From: Rhodovastum atsumiense
Lineage (GTDB): Bacteria > Pseudomonadota > Alphaproteobacteria > Acetobacterales > Acetobacteraceae
Reading direction: 5' to 3'
Length of the DNA: 49,467 nucleotides
Assembly: GCA_026225115.1 (NCBI GenBank)
Contig: JAMFSE010000106.1
Span: 1 to 49,467 of the forward strand
How positions within the stretch are numbered: position 1 is the stretch's first letter; each line of letters starts with the position of its first letter. The position numbers were made by a program, and so were the translations under genes. The notes under the pieces were generated by a model. That model ran no database searches. It was not told where the DNA came from and worked only from the letters and a program-made list of their open reading frames with translations. Below are positions 42,851 through 49,467 of the stretch, in pieces.

Positions 42851-44803
42851 ATGGATGACATGATCCACACCGTACCCGCCGCTGCCGGCATCAGCGCCGC
42901 GCTGCGGCACCCGCTGGAACCGTTGAGCGCCGCCGAAATCCGTCTAGTAATGGCGGTCATTCACGGGGCAGCGGATTTCGGCCCGCAATTTCTGTTCGAG
43001 ACGATCGAGCTGAAAGAGCCGCCGCGTAGCGCCATCGCCGATTTCGAAGCCGGCCGGGCGACGCCGCGGGAAGCCAGAACCAATTTATTTCTCGGCGACG
43101 CGCCAGGGGTTTGGCGGCTGACGGTATCGCTGAGTGATGCCGCGATCACCGCGAAGCAGTATCTCGCCACCAAACACCCGATGGTCCAGCTTGAGCAGTT
43201 TATGGTCATCGAGGATATCGTGCGGGCGCATCCGGATTTTATCGCCGCCTGCAACCGCCGCGGCATCACCGATATAGCCAAGGTCTGCGTGGATCCCTGG
43301 TCGGCCGGCAATTTCGGCGTCGAGGGCGAGGACGGATACCTGTCCCACACCTTCTGCTGGCTGCGGCTTCGCGAGCATGAAAATTTCTATGCCCATCCGA
43401 TCGAGGGCATCAACGCCGTGGTGGATATCAAGGCGGGCAAGGTTATCCGCGTGGATGATTATGGGGCAAAGCCGATTCCGATGGCCGAGTTCAATTACGA
43501 GGCAAAATTCCGTACCGAATTCCGGGCGCCGCTGAAGCCGCTCGATATCGTCCAGCCGGAGGGCGCCAGCTTTACGCTGAACGGCCATGCGCTGGCCTGG
43601 GATAAATGGTCGCTGGTGATCGGCTTCAATGCGCGCGAGGGCCTGACCCTGCACGACATCCGCTACGACAATCGGCCGATCGTCAACCGCGCCGCGCTGG
43701 CGGAAATGGTGGTGCCCTACGGCGTGCCGGAGGGCGGGCATTTCCGCAAGAACGTGTTCGATATCGGCGAATACGGGCTTGGGAAACTGACCAATTCGCT
43801 GGCGCTGGGCTGCGATTGCCTGGGCAATATCGCCTATCTGGACGTCGATCTGAATACCATGACCGGCGATATTTTCCATATCGACAAAGCGATCTGCATC
43901 CATGAGGAAGATAACGGCATTCTTTGGAAGCATTGGGATTTCCGCACCGAACGCACCGAGGTCCGGCGCGGCCGCAAGCTGGTGGTCTCCTCGATCGCGA
44001 CGGTCGGGAATTACGAATATGCCTCCTACTGGTATTTCACCCAGGACGGCATGATCGAGTTCGAGATGAAGGCGACGGGGATCATCAACACCTCCGCCTG
44101 CATCCCCGGCCAGCCGACGAAATACGGCAGTGAAGTTGCCCCCGGCCTGCAGGGTCATATCCATCAGCACGCCTTCTGCGCGCGGCTGGAAATGGCGGTC
44201 GACGGTCCGGGTAATTCGGTCGTGGAATGCAATAGTTTTGCCGAGGAAGATGCGAAAAATCCGTATGGCAATGCGTTCTATCAGCAGGAAACCGTGCTGA
44301 AGACCGAGCTGGAAGCCGGCCGGAAGGCCAATGCCGAGACGATGCGGTATTGGAAAGTGATCAACCCGAACAAGACCAACCATACGGGCTCGCCGGTCGG
44401 TTATAAAATCTATCCCCAGAACGTGCTGACCTCGTATCTGAAACCCGGCTCGCCTTCGGGGATCCGTTCCAGCTTCACCGAAAATCACCTCTGGGTGACG
44501 AAATTCGACCCGGAGGAACGCTATCCGGCGGGCGAATACATGAACCATTCGGACGGCAAAGGCGGGGTTGCGGATTTCGTGAAGCAGGACCGGTCGCTTG
44601 AGAACACTGATCTGGTGCTGTGGCACGTATTCGGCGTGCATCATCAGCCGCGCACCGAGGATTTCCCCGTGCAGCCTTGCATCACCAGCGGGTTCAAGCT
44701 GATGCCGTCCGGCTTCTTCGACCAGAATCCTGGGATCGACGTGGCGCCCGGCGTCAATGCCGCCAGCAAGTTGGCGAACCCCAAATCCTGCTGCGCAACC
44801 TGA
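42851..44803 (+). CDS. Copper-containing primary amine oxidase
   Basis: A protein of about 650 residues that oxidises primary amines to aldehyde, ammonia and hydrogen peroxide with a topaquinone cofactor. The cofactor tyrosine is Tyr388 in the motif GNYEYASYW. Copper ligands are His438 and His440 (HIHQHAF), with a third in HVFGVHHQPRTEDFPV near the C-terminus. The start at 42851 has AAGGAG 8 bp upstream. No signal peptide is seen, so the enzyme should be cytoplasmic, unlike E. coli TynA. The permease gene after it probably imports its substrate. Confidence 0.93.
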   Translation: MDDMIHTVPAAAGISAALRHPLEPLSAAEIRLVMAVIHGAADFGPQFLFETIELKEPPRSAIADFEAGRATPREARTNLFLGDAPGVWRLTVSLSDAAITAKQYLATKHPMVQLEQFMVIEDIVRAHPDFIAACNRRGITDIAKVCVDPWSAGNFGVEGEDGYLSHTFCWLRLREHENFYAHPIEGINAVVDIKAGKVIRVDDYGAKPIPMAEFNYEAKFRTEFRAPLKPLDIVQPEGASFTLNGHALAWDKWSLVIGFNAREGLTLHDIRYDNRPIVNRAALAEMVVPYGVPEGGHFRKNVFDIGEYGLGKLTNSLALGCDCLGNIAYLDVDLNTMTGDIFHIDKAICIHEEDNGILWKHWDFRTERTEVRRGRKLVVSSIATVGNYEYASYWYFTQDGMIEFEMKATGIINTSACIPGQPTKYGSEVAPGLQGHIHQHAFCARLEMAVDGPGNSVVECNSFAEEDAKNPYGNAFYQQETVLKTELEAGRKANAETMRYWKVINPNKTNHTGSPVGYKIYPQNVLTSYLKPGSPSGIRSSFTENHLWVTKFDPEERYPAGEYMNHSDGKGGVADFVKQDRSLENTDLVLWHVFGVHHQPRTEDFPVQPCITSGFKLMPSGFFDQNPGIDVAPGVNAASKLANPKSCCAT

Positions 44804-44940
44804 CATAGCGCTTATTCCGGCGCGAAAAATCCGGCGCCGGGTTCTCAGCCAAAACGGCACAGGAGTTGCATTGCTTGCGCTCGGATAATCCAATTCAACA
44901 CTCGCCTATGTACCGCAAATTGTCTGGAGAATTTTAAAAT

Positions 44941-46356
44941 ATGGTTGCCACCACAGATATCCACGCCGTAGACGTACCGAAGGCGGCACAGCTTAAGCAT
45001 GGCGCGCTGAGCCTGCCGGAAACGATCGGGCAATCGATTGCCAATATTGCGCCGACACTGACACCGGCGCTGAATATCACCGTGGTCGCCGGGCTGGCCG
45101 GCGTGCAGTCCTGGCTGGCTTATCTGATCGCCACGCTGGCTTGCGTGTTCGTCGGCGGCAGCATCTCAACGCTGGCCAGGCGGCATCCGGAGGCCGGTTC
45201 GTATTTCGTTTACATCGGCCGTAACTTCGGCCCGGTGGCCGGTGCCTTGGGCGGCTGGGCGATGATCCTGGCCTACCTCACCACTGCGGTTGCGGTTGTC
45301 TTTGGCTTCCCGCTGTTTCTTGGCAACTTCCTGGCGGTTTTCCACATCACTCTGTCCACGCCGCTGCTGGTCGTGTTCATGATCGCGTTCCTGGGCCTGG
45401 TTACCTATGCGGCGTTCCGCGATATTCAGGTCTCCTCGCGGATCGGGCTGGTGATGGAAACCATCTCGATCGGCATCATCATCATCATCACCGCCATTGT
45501 GGTGGGCAAGCATGGCACCGTGTATGACGCCAAGGAGCTTAGCCTGTCCGGAATGAACTTCGGCGGCGTGAAAACCGCCATGGCGTTTGCGGTGTTCAGC
45601 TTTGTCGGCTTCGAGAGCGCCGCGACGCTGGCCAAGGAATCCGCCAATCCGCATCGCAATGTGCCGTTCGCGGTCATCGGCAGTGCGGCGGCGGCCGGCA
45701 CCTTCTTCACGGTCATGGCCTATTTCATGGTGATGGGCATGAACGATAATGCCGGCGCCATCGGCGGCTCCTCCTCGCCGTTTGCCGATATGACTGCGGC
45801 GGCGCATCTGCCCTGGGCCGCGGGCGTGGTGTATTTTGCCGCCATGATCAGCGCCTTTGCCTGCGCGCTTGCCTGCATCAACGCCAGCTCGCGCATGCTA
45901 TACTCGATGGGCCGCTACCAGTTCCTGCATTCGTCGATGGGTCTGGTGCATAAAACCCATAAAACCCCGCATATCGCGGTGTTGGCCTCCGCCGCGATCA
46001 CGCTGATCCTGGTGCTGGCGCTGCTGCCCGAAGGCTTCCTGAACGCCTTCGGTCTCACCGGAACCATCGCCACCTACGGCTTCGTGGTGGTGTATTTCGG
46101 CATCAGCATCACTGCGCCGGTCGATATGTATCGTGCCGGGCTGCTGAAAATCCAGCATGTGGTGGTCGGCGCCATCGGCGCCTTCCTGATGGGCTTCGTG
46201 ATCTACGCGAGCGTGGTTCCCTATCCGGCAGCGCCGTTCAATACGCTGCCGCCGGCCTTTGTCATCTACATGGTGATCGGTCTGATCTGGTTCTTGATCC
46301 TGAAGGCGCGGAATCCGACCGTCCTGGCCTCCATCGCCAACGACATGGAGGGATAA
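44941..46356 (+). CDS. APC family amino acid/amine permease
   Basis: A 471-residue transporter with about 12 membrane segments. It has the APC-superfamily N-terminal pattern LSLPETIGQSIANIAPTLTP, then PEAGSYFVYIGRNFGPVAGA and FSFVGFESAATLAKESANPH, typical of amino acid-polyamine-organocation carriers. It lies 137 bp after the amine oxidase and reads the same way, so import of an amine followed by intracellular oxidation is likely. The real substrate cannot be read from the sequence. A family B repeat begins 6 bp after its stop. Confidence 0.92.
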   Translation: MVATTDIHAVDVPKAAQLKHGALSLPETIGQSIANIAPTLTPALNITVVAGLAGVQSWLAYLIATLACVFVGGSISTLARRHPEAGSYFVYIGRNFGPVAGALGGWAMILAYLTTAVAVVFGFPLFLGNFLAVFHITLSTPLLVVFMIAFLGLVTYAAFRDIQVSSRIGLVMETISIGIIIIITAIVVGKHGTVYDAKELSLSGMNFGGVKTAMAFAVFSFVGFESAATLAKESANPHRNVPFAVIGSAAAAGTFFTVMAYFMVMGMNDNAGAIGGSSSPFADMTAAAHLPWAAGVVYFAAMISAFACALACINASSRMLYSMGRYQFLHSSMGLVHKTHKTPHIAVLASAAITLILVLALLPEGFLNAFGLTGTIATYGFVVVYFGISITAPVDMYRAGLLKIQHVVVGAIGAFLMGFVIYASVVPYPAAPFNTLPPAFVIYMVIGLIWFLILKARNPTVLASIANDMEG

Positions 46357-46361
46357 TTCTA

Positions 46362-46476
46362 CTGTGTGGTCATCTGAGGCGTCTGTCTGCGCTTCCGGCG
46401 GTCGGCCGCTGCCGTCCTCACGACCTGTAGGTCGCTCCGGTCCGTCTCGACAGCTGCCCCAGCTGACTCACCACAG
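46362..46476 (+). repeat. Family B structured repeat, copy B3
   Basis: Bounded by CTGTGTGGT (46362) and ACCACAG (46470-46476), which can pair. The core reads, in the minus direction, CGTGAGGACGGCAGCGGCCG with ACCGCCGGAAGCGCAGA, as in B2. The hairpin before it is a perfect CGACCT/AGGTCG stem (about 46421-46434), where B2 has GGCC/GGCC. It starts 6 bp after the permease stop and has the same orientation relative to this gene as B2 has to maf. Confidence 0.75.
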
Positions 46477-46508
46477 CGAATTATCGGTTCCCGTGTTTAA
46501 GAAAAAGA

Positions 46509-46536
46509 TGAGGGGCGTCCTGTTAGGCGCCCCTCA
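46509..46536. terminator. Strong hairpin before tRNA-Met
   Basis: TGAGGGGCG (46509-46517) pairs with CGCCCCTCA (46528-46536); a further CCT/AGG pair extends the stem past a bulge. It probably ends the amine oxidase-permease transcript, although only a weak T-rich tail (TTGACTTTC) follows. The tail also contains the putative -35 of the tRNA gene. Confidence 0.6.
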
Positions 46537-46565
46537 TTGACTTTCGGGGGGCTGCGGATTACCTC
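46537..46565 (+). promoter_or_regulatory. Possible sigma-70 promoter of tRNA-Met
   Basis: TTGACT (46537-46542) and TACCTC (46560-46565) are separated by 17 bp, and the tRNA begins 16 bp beyond. The -35 is good and the -10 poor, as is common for stable-RNA promoters in GC-rich alphaproteobacteria. Confidence 0.4.
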
Positions 46566-46580
46566 GGCCCGGTTCCGGAT

Positions 46581-46655
46581 GGCGGCGTAGCTCAGCGGTA
46601 GAGCAGGGGAATCATAATCCCTTGGTCGGCAGTTCAAATCTGTCCGTCGCTACCA
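46581..46655 (+). tRNA. tRNA-Met (CAU), elongator type
   Basis: A 75-base cloverleaf with encoded CCA. The acceptor stem is GGCGGCG/CGTCGCT, the D arm GCTC-AGCGGTA-GAGC, and the anticodon stem GGGGA/TCCCT with loop ATCATAA (anticodon CAT). The T arm is GGCAG-TTCAAAT-CTGTC. A G-U first pair, and resemblance to known elongator Met tRNAs (AATCATAAT context), favour Met over the lysidine-modified Ile2 or the initiator. Confidence 0.93.
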
Positions 46656-46690
46656 GGAATTCCGGATTAAAATCAAAAGCTTTAGCTTTG

Positions 46691-46711
46691 AACCTCAATA
46701 GAGGGGTTTTT
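46691..46711 (+). terminator. Terminator of tRNA-Met
   Basis: AACCTC, loop AATA, then GAGGGG followed by TTTTT (46707-46711). The short stem followed by a T run, 36 bp after the tRNA, is a plausible intrinsic terminator. Confidence 0.5.
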
Positions 46712-46874
46712 CCTGGCGCAGACCCTCGCAAATAAAACCAAGCATTTTCAACGGATTTCAACTGGTCTCGGCTGATGGCAAATCTGCCTTCACACTGGCA
46801 GAATCTGCAGCCGCCGAGGTCAATCATCCGTGGCGCCCGAGGCATATCCGCAATTCGCTGCAATCGCCGGCGGG

Positions 46875-47108
46875 CTATCGTTGCCGGCGCCAACGGGCTC
46901 CAAAACCCCTAGTACGTGAAGGTTCCATCTCGTCCTCGTCCCAATAGGCTTCCGCACCATTCCATAGATGCTCCCTGAGGCAGGACGGGCAGCAACGCAT
47001 CGTGACCTTTTTCAGCCCGGTCAAATCGGTGCCCAGGGGTGCTCGAAAGCCTGTCCAAACAGCGACATTATCGACGGGGCAGGTAGTGTAAATTTTCTTA
47101 TCTATCAT
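46875..47108 (-). CDS. Small cysteine-rich, zinc-ribbon-like protein
   Basis: A 77-residue protein with TTCPVDNVAVWTGF near the start, then MRCCPSCLREHLWNGAEAYW. It resembles short alphaproteobacterial proteins with a CPxT/D..V.TG and a C..C..eH.W pattern, here with a CxxC partner and probably a bound zinc. The last ~18 residues are basic and less convincing. GGAG lies 7 bp before the ATG. The function of this family is unknown. Confidence 0.6.
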   Translation of the reverse strand: MIDKKIYTTCPVDNVAVWTGFRAPLGTDLTGLKKVTMRCCPSCLREHLWNGAEAYWDEDEMEPSRTRGFGARWRRQR

Positions 47109-47181
47109 CTAAGTCTCCAAATCTGCGAGACATACCAACTGTGGCAGACAGATACCGATCGAATTCTAGGCTATTTGCGGA

Positions 47182-47262
47182 TCACCACCAACGGCCGCGA
47201 CCGTAAAATCCGCCGCCACCGAAGATAACAACGAGAAGAATGATAATTAGAATAGTGCTCAT
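47182..47262 (-). CDS. 26-residue single-pass membrane protein
   Basis: MSTILIIILLVVIFGGGG is followed by FYGRGRWW and a stop. It is one membrane helix followed by a Gly run and a short aromatic/basic tail, resembling tiny DUF3309-like hydrophobic proteins found in alphaproteobacteria. A strong Shine-Dalgarno, AAAGGAG, lies 7 bp upstream of the ATG. It is too short for many annotation pipelines. Its function is unknown. Confidence 0.7.
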   Translation of the reverse strand: MSTILIIILLVVIFGGGGFYGRGRWW

Positions 47263-47540
47263 AAGCTGACTCCTTTGTTCGGTTCCCCTGATATGGGGAC
47301 GCCGTCGGAGTTTCGCCAGTTCGTTAGCCCCGGCAGAGCTGAGGGCCCCACTCATCCTTAAACGGCAGTCAAACCTAAGTACCGTCACGCTACACAATCC
47401 TGGCCGGGATGTCTTCTTTTCATTTGACGCGCGTTGAAAATCTTCGGATAGCGATTTTCCATCCGGTCGGGAACGACTTGGGTCTGCAAGAGCCTGGAGC
47501 CGCGCGGCGCGCGGTCTTATCAAAAAAGGGAGTGATCAAT

Positions 47541-47792
47541 ATGGAATTTTTTAATCGCGGCACATTTCGCCTGGCTGCCATCATCGGGGCATCCGTGGCC
47601 TTTGGCGCTTTGGCCGGGGGCACCGCCATGGCCAACCAGCCGCATATGTGGAACGCTTTGCATGCTTTGCAAAACGCCGACAATCAGTTGCAATTGGCCG
47701 AGCCCGACAAGGGCGGCCATCGCGTCAATGCGATCAACCTCGTCAATGAGGCAATCTCCGAGGTTCAGGCGGGTATTCAGGCCGGCGCCTGA
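47541..47792 (+). CDS. Small secreted helical protein
   Basis: An 83-residue protein with a signal peptide (about 1-31, cleavage after GGTAMA). The mature part (NQPHMWNALHALQNADNQLQ then LAEPDKGGHRVNAINLVNEA) is helical, with the pattern of short proteobacterial proteins of unknown function in which DKGGHR is conserved. AAGGGAG lies before the ATG at 47541; the frame is open upstream but without a ribosome-binding site. It is followed by a TPR-glycosyltransferase gene after 49 bp. Confidence 0.7.
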   Translation: MEFFNRGTFRLAAIIGASVAFGALAGGTAMANQPHMWNALHALQNADNQLQLAEPDKGGHRVNAINLVNEAISEVQAGIQAGA

Positions 47793-47841
47793 TCGCCTGG
47801 CTGCGGGTTCGTAACCCCGGCGGTTTGGGGTAGTCTGCCGC

Positions 47842-49308
47842 ATGCGCGATGTTTTCATGGCGGCGGCGGCGCACCACAAGGCCGGGCGGCTGGCGGCGGC
47901 CGAGCAAGGTTACCGGCAGGTTTTAAGCGCCGACCCGCGGCAGCCGGACGCGCTGCATATGCTGGGCGTGCTGGCCTATCAGAACGGGAACAGCGAGACG
48001 GCCGCCGCGTTGATCGGGCAGGCGATCGGGCTGCATGGCAATTCGGCGGCCTATCACTCCAACCTTGGTCTGGCTTTGAAGGATCTGGGGCGGCTTGAGG
48101 CGGCGGCCGATGCGTTCCGCCGGGCGATCGCCCTGAACCCGCGTTCGCCTGAGCCGCATAACAATCTCGGGATTATCCACACCGCCCAGGCGCGCTGGGA
48201 CGAGGCCGTGGCGTGCTCGGAAACAGCTTTGGCGCTGGCGCCGGATTTTGCCGATGCGATATGCAATATCGGCCATGTGCGCCGCCAGCAGGGCCGGCTT
48301 GAGGCGGCAATCGCGCAATACCGCCAGGCGATCGCGCACCAGTCCGATTTTGCCGAGGCCCATACCAGCCTGGCGCATGCGCTGCTGCAGGACGGAAAAT
48401 TTGCCGAAGGCTGGGCGGAATATGAATGGCGCTGGAAAACCGGCACGATGCGACCGGGCCGCCGGAGCTTCACGCAGCCGCAATGGCGCGGTGAGCCGGG
48501 AGAAGGCCGCGTTTTGCTGGCGCATGCAGAGCAGGGATTGGGCGATACGCTGCAGTTCTGCCGCTTCGCGACCCAGGCGGCCGCGCGCGGTTTCCAGGTC
48601 ATCCTTGAAGTTCAGAAACCGCTGGTCCGGCTGTTGACCGGGCTGGACCGGGTTGCCTCGGTGGTTGGGCGCGGTGAGGGCTTGCCGGATTTCGCGCTGC
48701 ATGCGCCGCTGCTGAGCCTGCCCTTGGCACTTGGCCTGAGCCCCGATGCGCTGCCGGGGCCGGTGCCTTATCTGTCACCCGACCCGGCGCTGGCGGCCGC
48801 CTGGCGAACCCGGCTTGCGACCGGCATGGGGCTGAAGGTGGGACTCGCCTGGGCCGGTAGCCATACGGTGGCAAACGCCGCAATCGACCGGCGCCGATCC
48901 ATCGCACCGGAGCGCCTCGCGCCGGTGCTGCAAATACCAGGCATCGATTTTATCAGCCTGCAGAAGGACGGACCGCGAATGCCGGATGCCTTCCGGCTGA
49001 TTGACCCGATGGCGGCGGTGCAGGATTTCGCCGATACAGCAGCATTGATCGCGAATCTCGACTTGGTCATCAGTGTCGATACCGCGGTTGCGCATCTGGC
49101 CGGTGCGCTTGGCAAGCCTGTCTGGATGCTAAACCGCTTCGACAGCTGCTGGCGCTGGCCAGCCAGCAGCCCAACGCCGTCGCGCGCCAGCCCGTGGTAT
49201 CCGGTCCTGCGGATTTTCCCGCAGCCGGCGCCGGGTGACTGGGAAACGCCGCTTGCCGAAATCGCCAACGATCTTGCCAAGTCCAGCAGCGAGAAAAGCT
49301 GCAGCTGA
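47842..49308 (+). CDS. TPR repeat protein with glycosyltransferase-like C-terminal domain
   Basis: A 488-residue protein. Residues about 1-195 hold five or six TPR units (YRQVLSADPRQPDALHMLGV, LKDLGRLEAAADAFRRAIAL, LHNNLG-like PHNNLGIIHTAQARWDEAVA). The C-terminal ~280 residues have a GT-B-like fold related to heptosyltransferase/O-GlcNAc transferase enzymes: RVLLAHAEQGLGDTLQFCRF, VGLAWAGSHTVANAAIDRRR, and LDLVISVDTAVAHLAGALGK with PVWMLNRFDSCWRW. It may glycosylate proteins or a surface glycan; the acceptor is unknown. The remaining 159 bp of the window after it show no gene. Confidence 0.88.
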   Translation: MRDVFMAAAAHHKAGRLAAAEQGYRQVLSADPRQPDALHMLGVLAYQNGNSETAAALIGQAIGLHGNSAAYHSNLGLALKDLGRLEAAADAFRRAIALNPRSPEPHNNLGIIHTAQARWDEAVACSETALALAPDFADAICNIGHVRRQQGRLEAAIAQYRQAIAHQSDFAEAHTSLAHALLQDGKFAEGWAEYEWRWKTGTMRPGRRSFTQPQWRGEPGEGRVLLAHAEQGLGDTLQFCRFATQAAARGFQVILEVQKPLVRLLTGLDRVASVVGRGEGLPDFALHAPLLSLPLALGLSPDALPGPVPYLSPDPALAAAWRTRLATGMGLKVGLAWAGSHTVANAAIDRRRSIAPERLAPVLQIPGIDFISLQKDGPRMPDAFRLIDPMAAVQDFADTAALIANLDLVISVDTAVAHLAGALGKPVWMLNRFDSCWRWPASSPTPSRASPWYPVLRIFPQPAPGDWETPLAEIANDLAKSSSEKSCS

Positions 49309-49467
49309 TCGCGGCGTCAGCTGATCCGTAATGGCTTTTGCGGCTGAATTCGCCGCAACAGGCACGATTAACGCAATGCTAAGCGGTATCGCGCAAATAT
49401 CCTTAATGCCGCCAGTTCTACCGCGCTTGCCGTCCAGCCTGAATTTTCCACAGCCGCGCAGGGTCCC

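Noticed and set aside
42548-42910. Minus-strand frame upstream of the amine oxidase
   Set aside because: No recognised domain and no ribosome-binding site; it covers the promoter region and the start of a clear gene. A remnant cannot be fully excluded.
43085-44893. 602-codon minus-strand frame opposite the amine oxidase
   Set aside because: Antisense shadow of a gene with intact TPQ and copper motifs; low-complexity composition.
46612-46893. 93-codon minus-strand frame ending in the tRNA gene
   Set aside because: Its end (ATDRFELPTKGL) is the well-known translation of tRNA sequence on the wrong strand, so it is an artefact.

Overview
The window is about 49.5 kb of GC-rich bacterial chromosome, densely packed with short, often 1-4 bp overlapping operons on both strands. 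Gene content (flagellar genes, dapD/dapE, grpE, glnE, lpxK-waaA, YcgN, DUF2189, TonB receptor, OprB porin) indicates a Gram-negative alphaproteobacterium. The mix of OprB, DyP/EfeB, TPR-glycosyltransferase and DUF707 genes would suit the Acetobacteraceae (Acidocella/Acidiphilium type), but that placement is inference only. No rRNA, CRISPR array, complete insertion sequence or prophage is visible.

Layout. 0.1-2.5 kb: flgB-flgC-fliE on the minus strand, divergent from fliO-fliP; fliP has no usual start codon where its mature protein begins. 2.5-6.1 kb: a doubtful small membrane ORF, an aldehyde dehydrogenase, a GFA-family zinc protein and a cbpA-cbpM chaperone pair. 6.4-14 kb: an iron cluster read leftward from a Fur-box-like site: fbpA-fbpB-fbpC, a secreted beta-propeller protein, a Tat-exported EfeB-type DyP peroxidase and an OprB porin. 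Purple acid phosphatase and TupA-like ATP-grasp genes diverge from it. 16.2-20.8 kb: TonB-dependent receptor, YfiR-like periplasmic protein and methyl-accepting chemotaxis protein in one tight operon. 21-31 kb: dapD-dapE-membrane protein, a PAS/degenerate-GGDEF protein, grpE, a large AsmA/DUF3971-type envelope protein head to head with glnE. 31-38.8 kb: bcp, DUF707, two oxidoreductases, a YgjP-like metallopeptidase, YcgN, and the lipid A/Kdo genes lpxK-waaA-DUF374. 38.9-46.4 kb: an Ntn-type amide hydrolase, a GST, maf, DUF2189, then a copper amine oxidase with an APC permease, likely for uptake and oxidation of an amine. 46.5-49.3 kb: tRNA-Met, three very small genes and a TPR-glycosyltransferase.

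Two families of dispersed structured intergenic repeats run through the window. Family A (five copies, 90-140 bp) is a three-hairpin palindrome whose stems change together between copies. Family B (three copies, up to 156 bp) also has co-varying stems, and in every case lies directly 3' of a gene in the same orientation relative to that gene. Together with the TonB receptor-YfiR-MCP operon, these are the best candidates for undescribed biology here.
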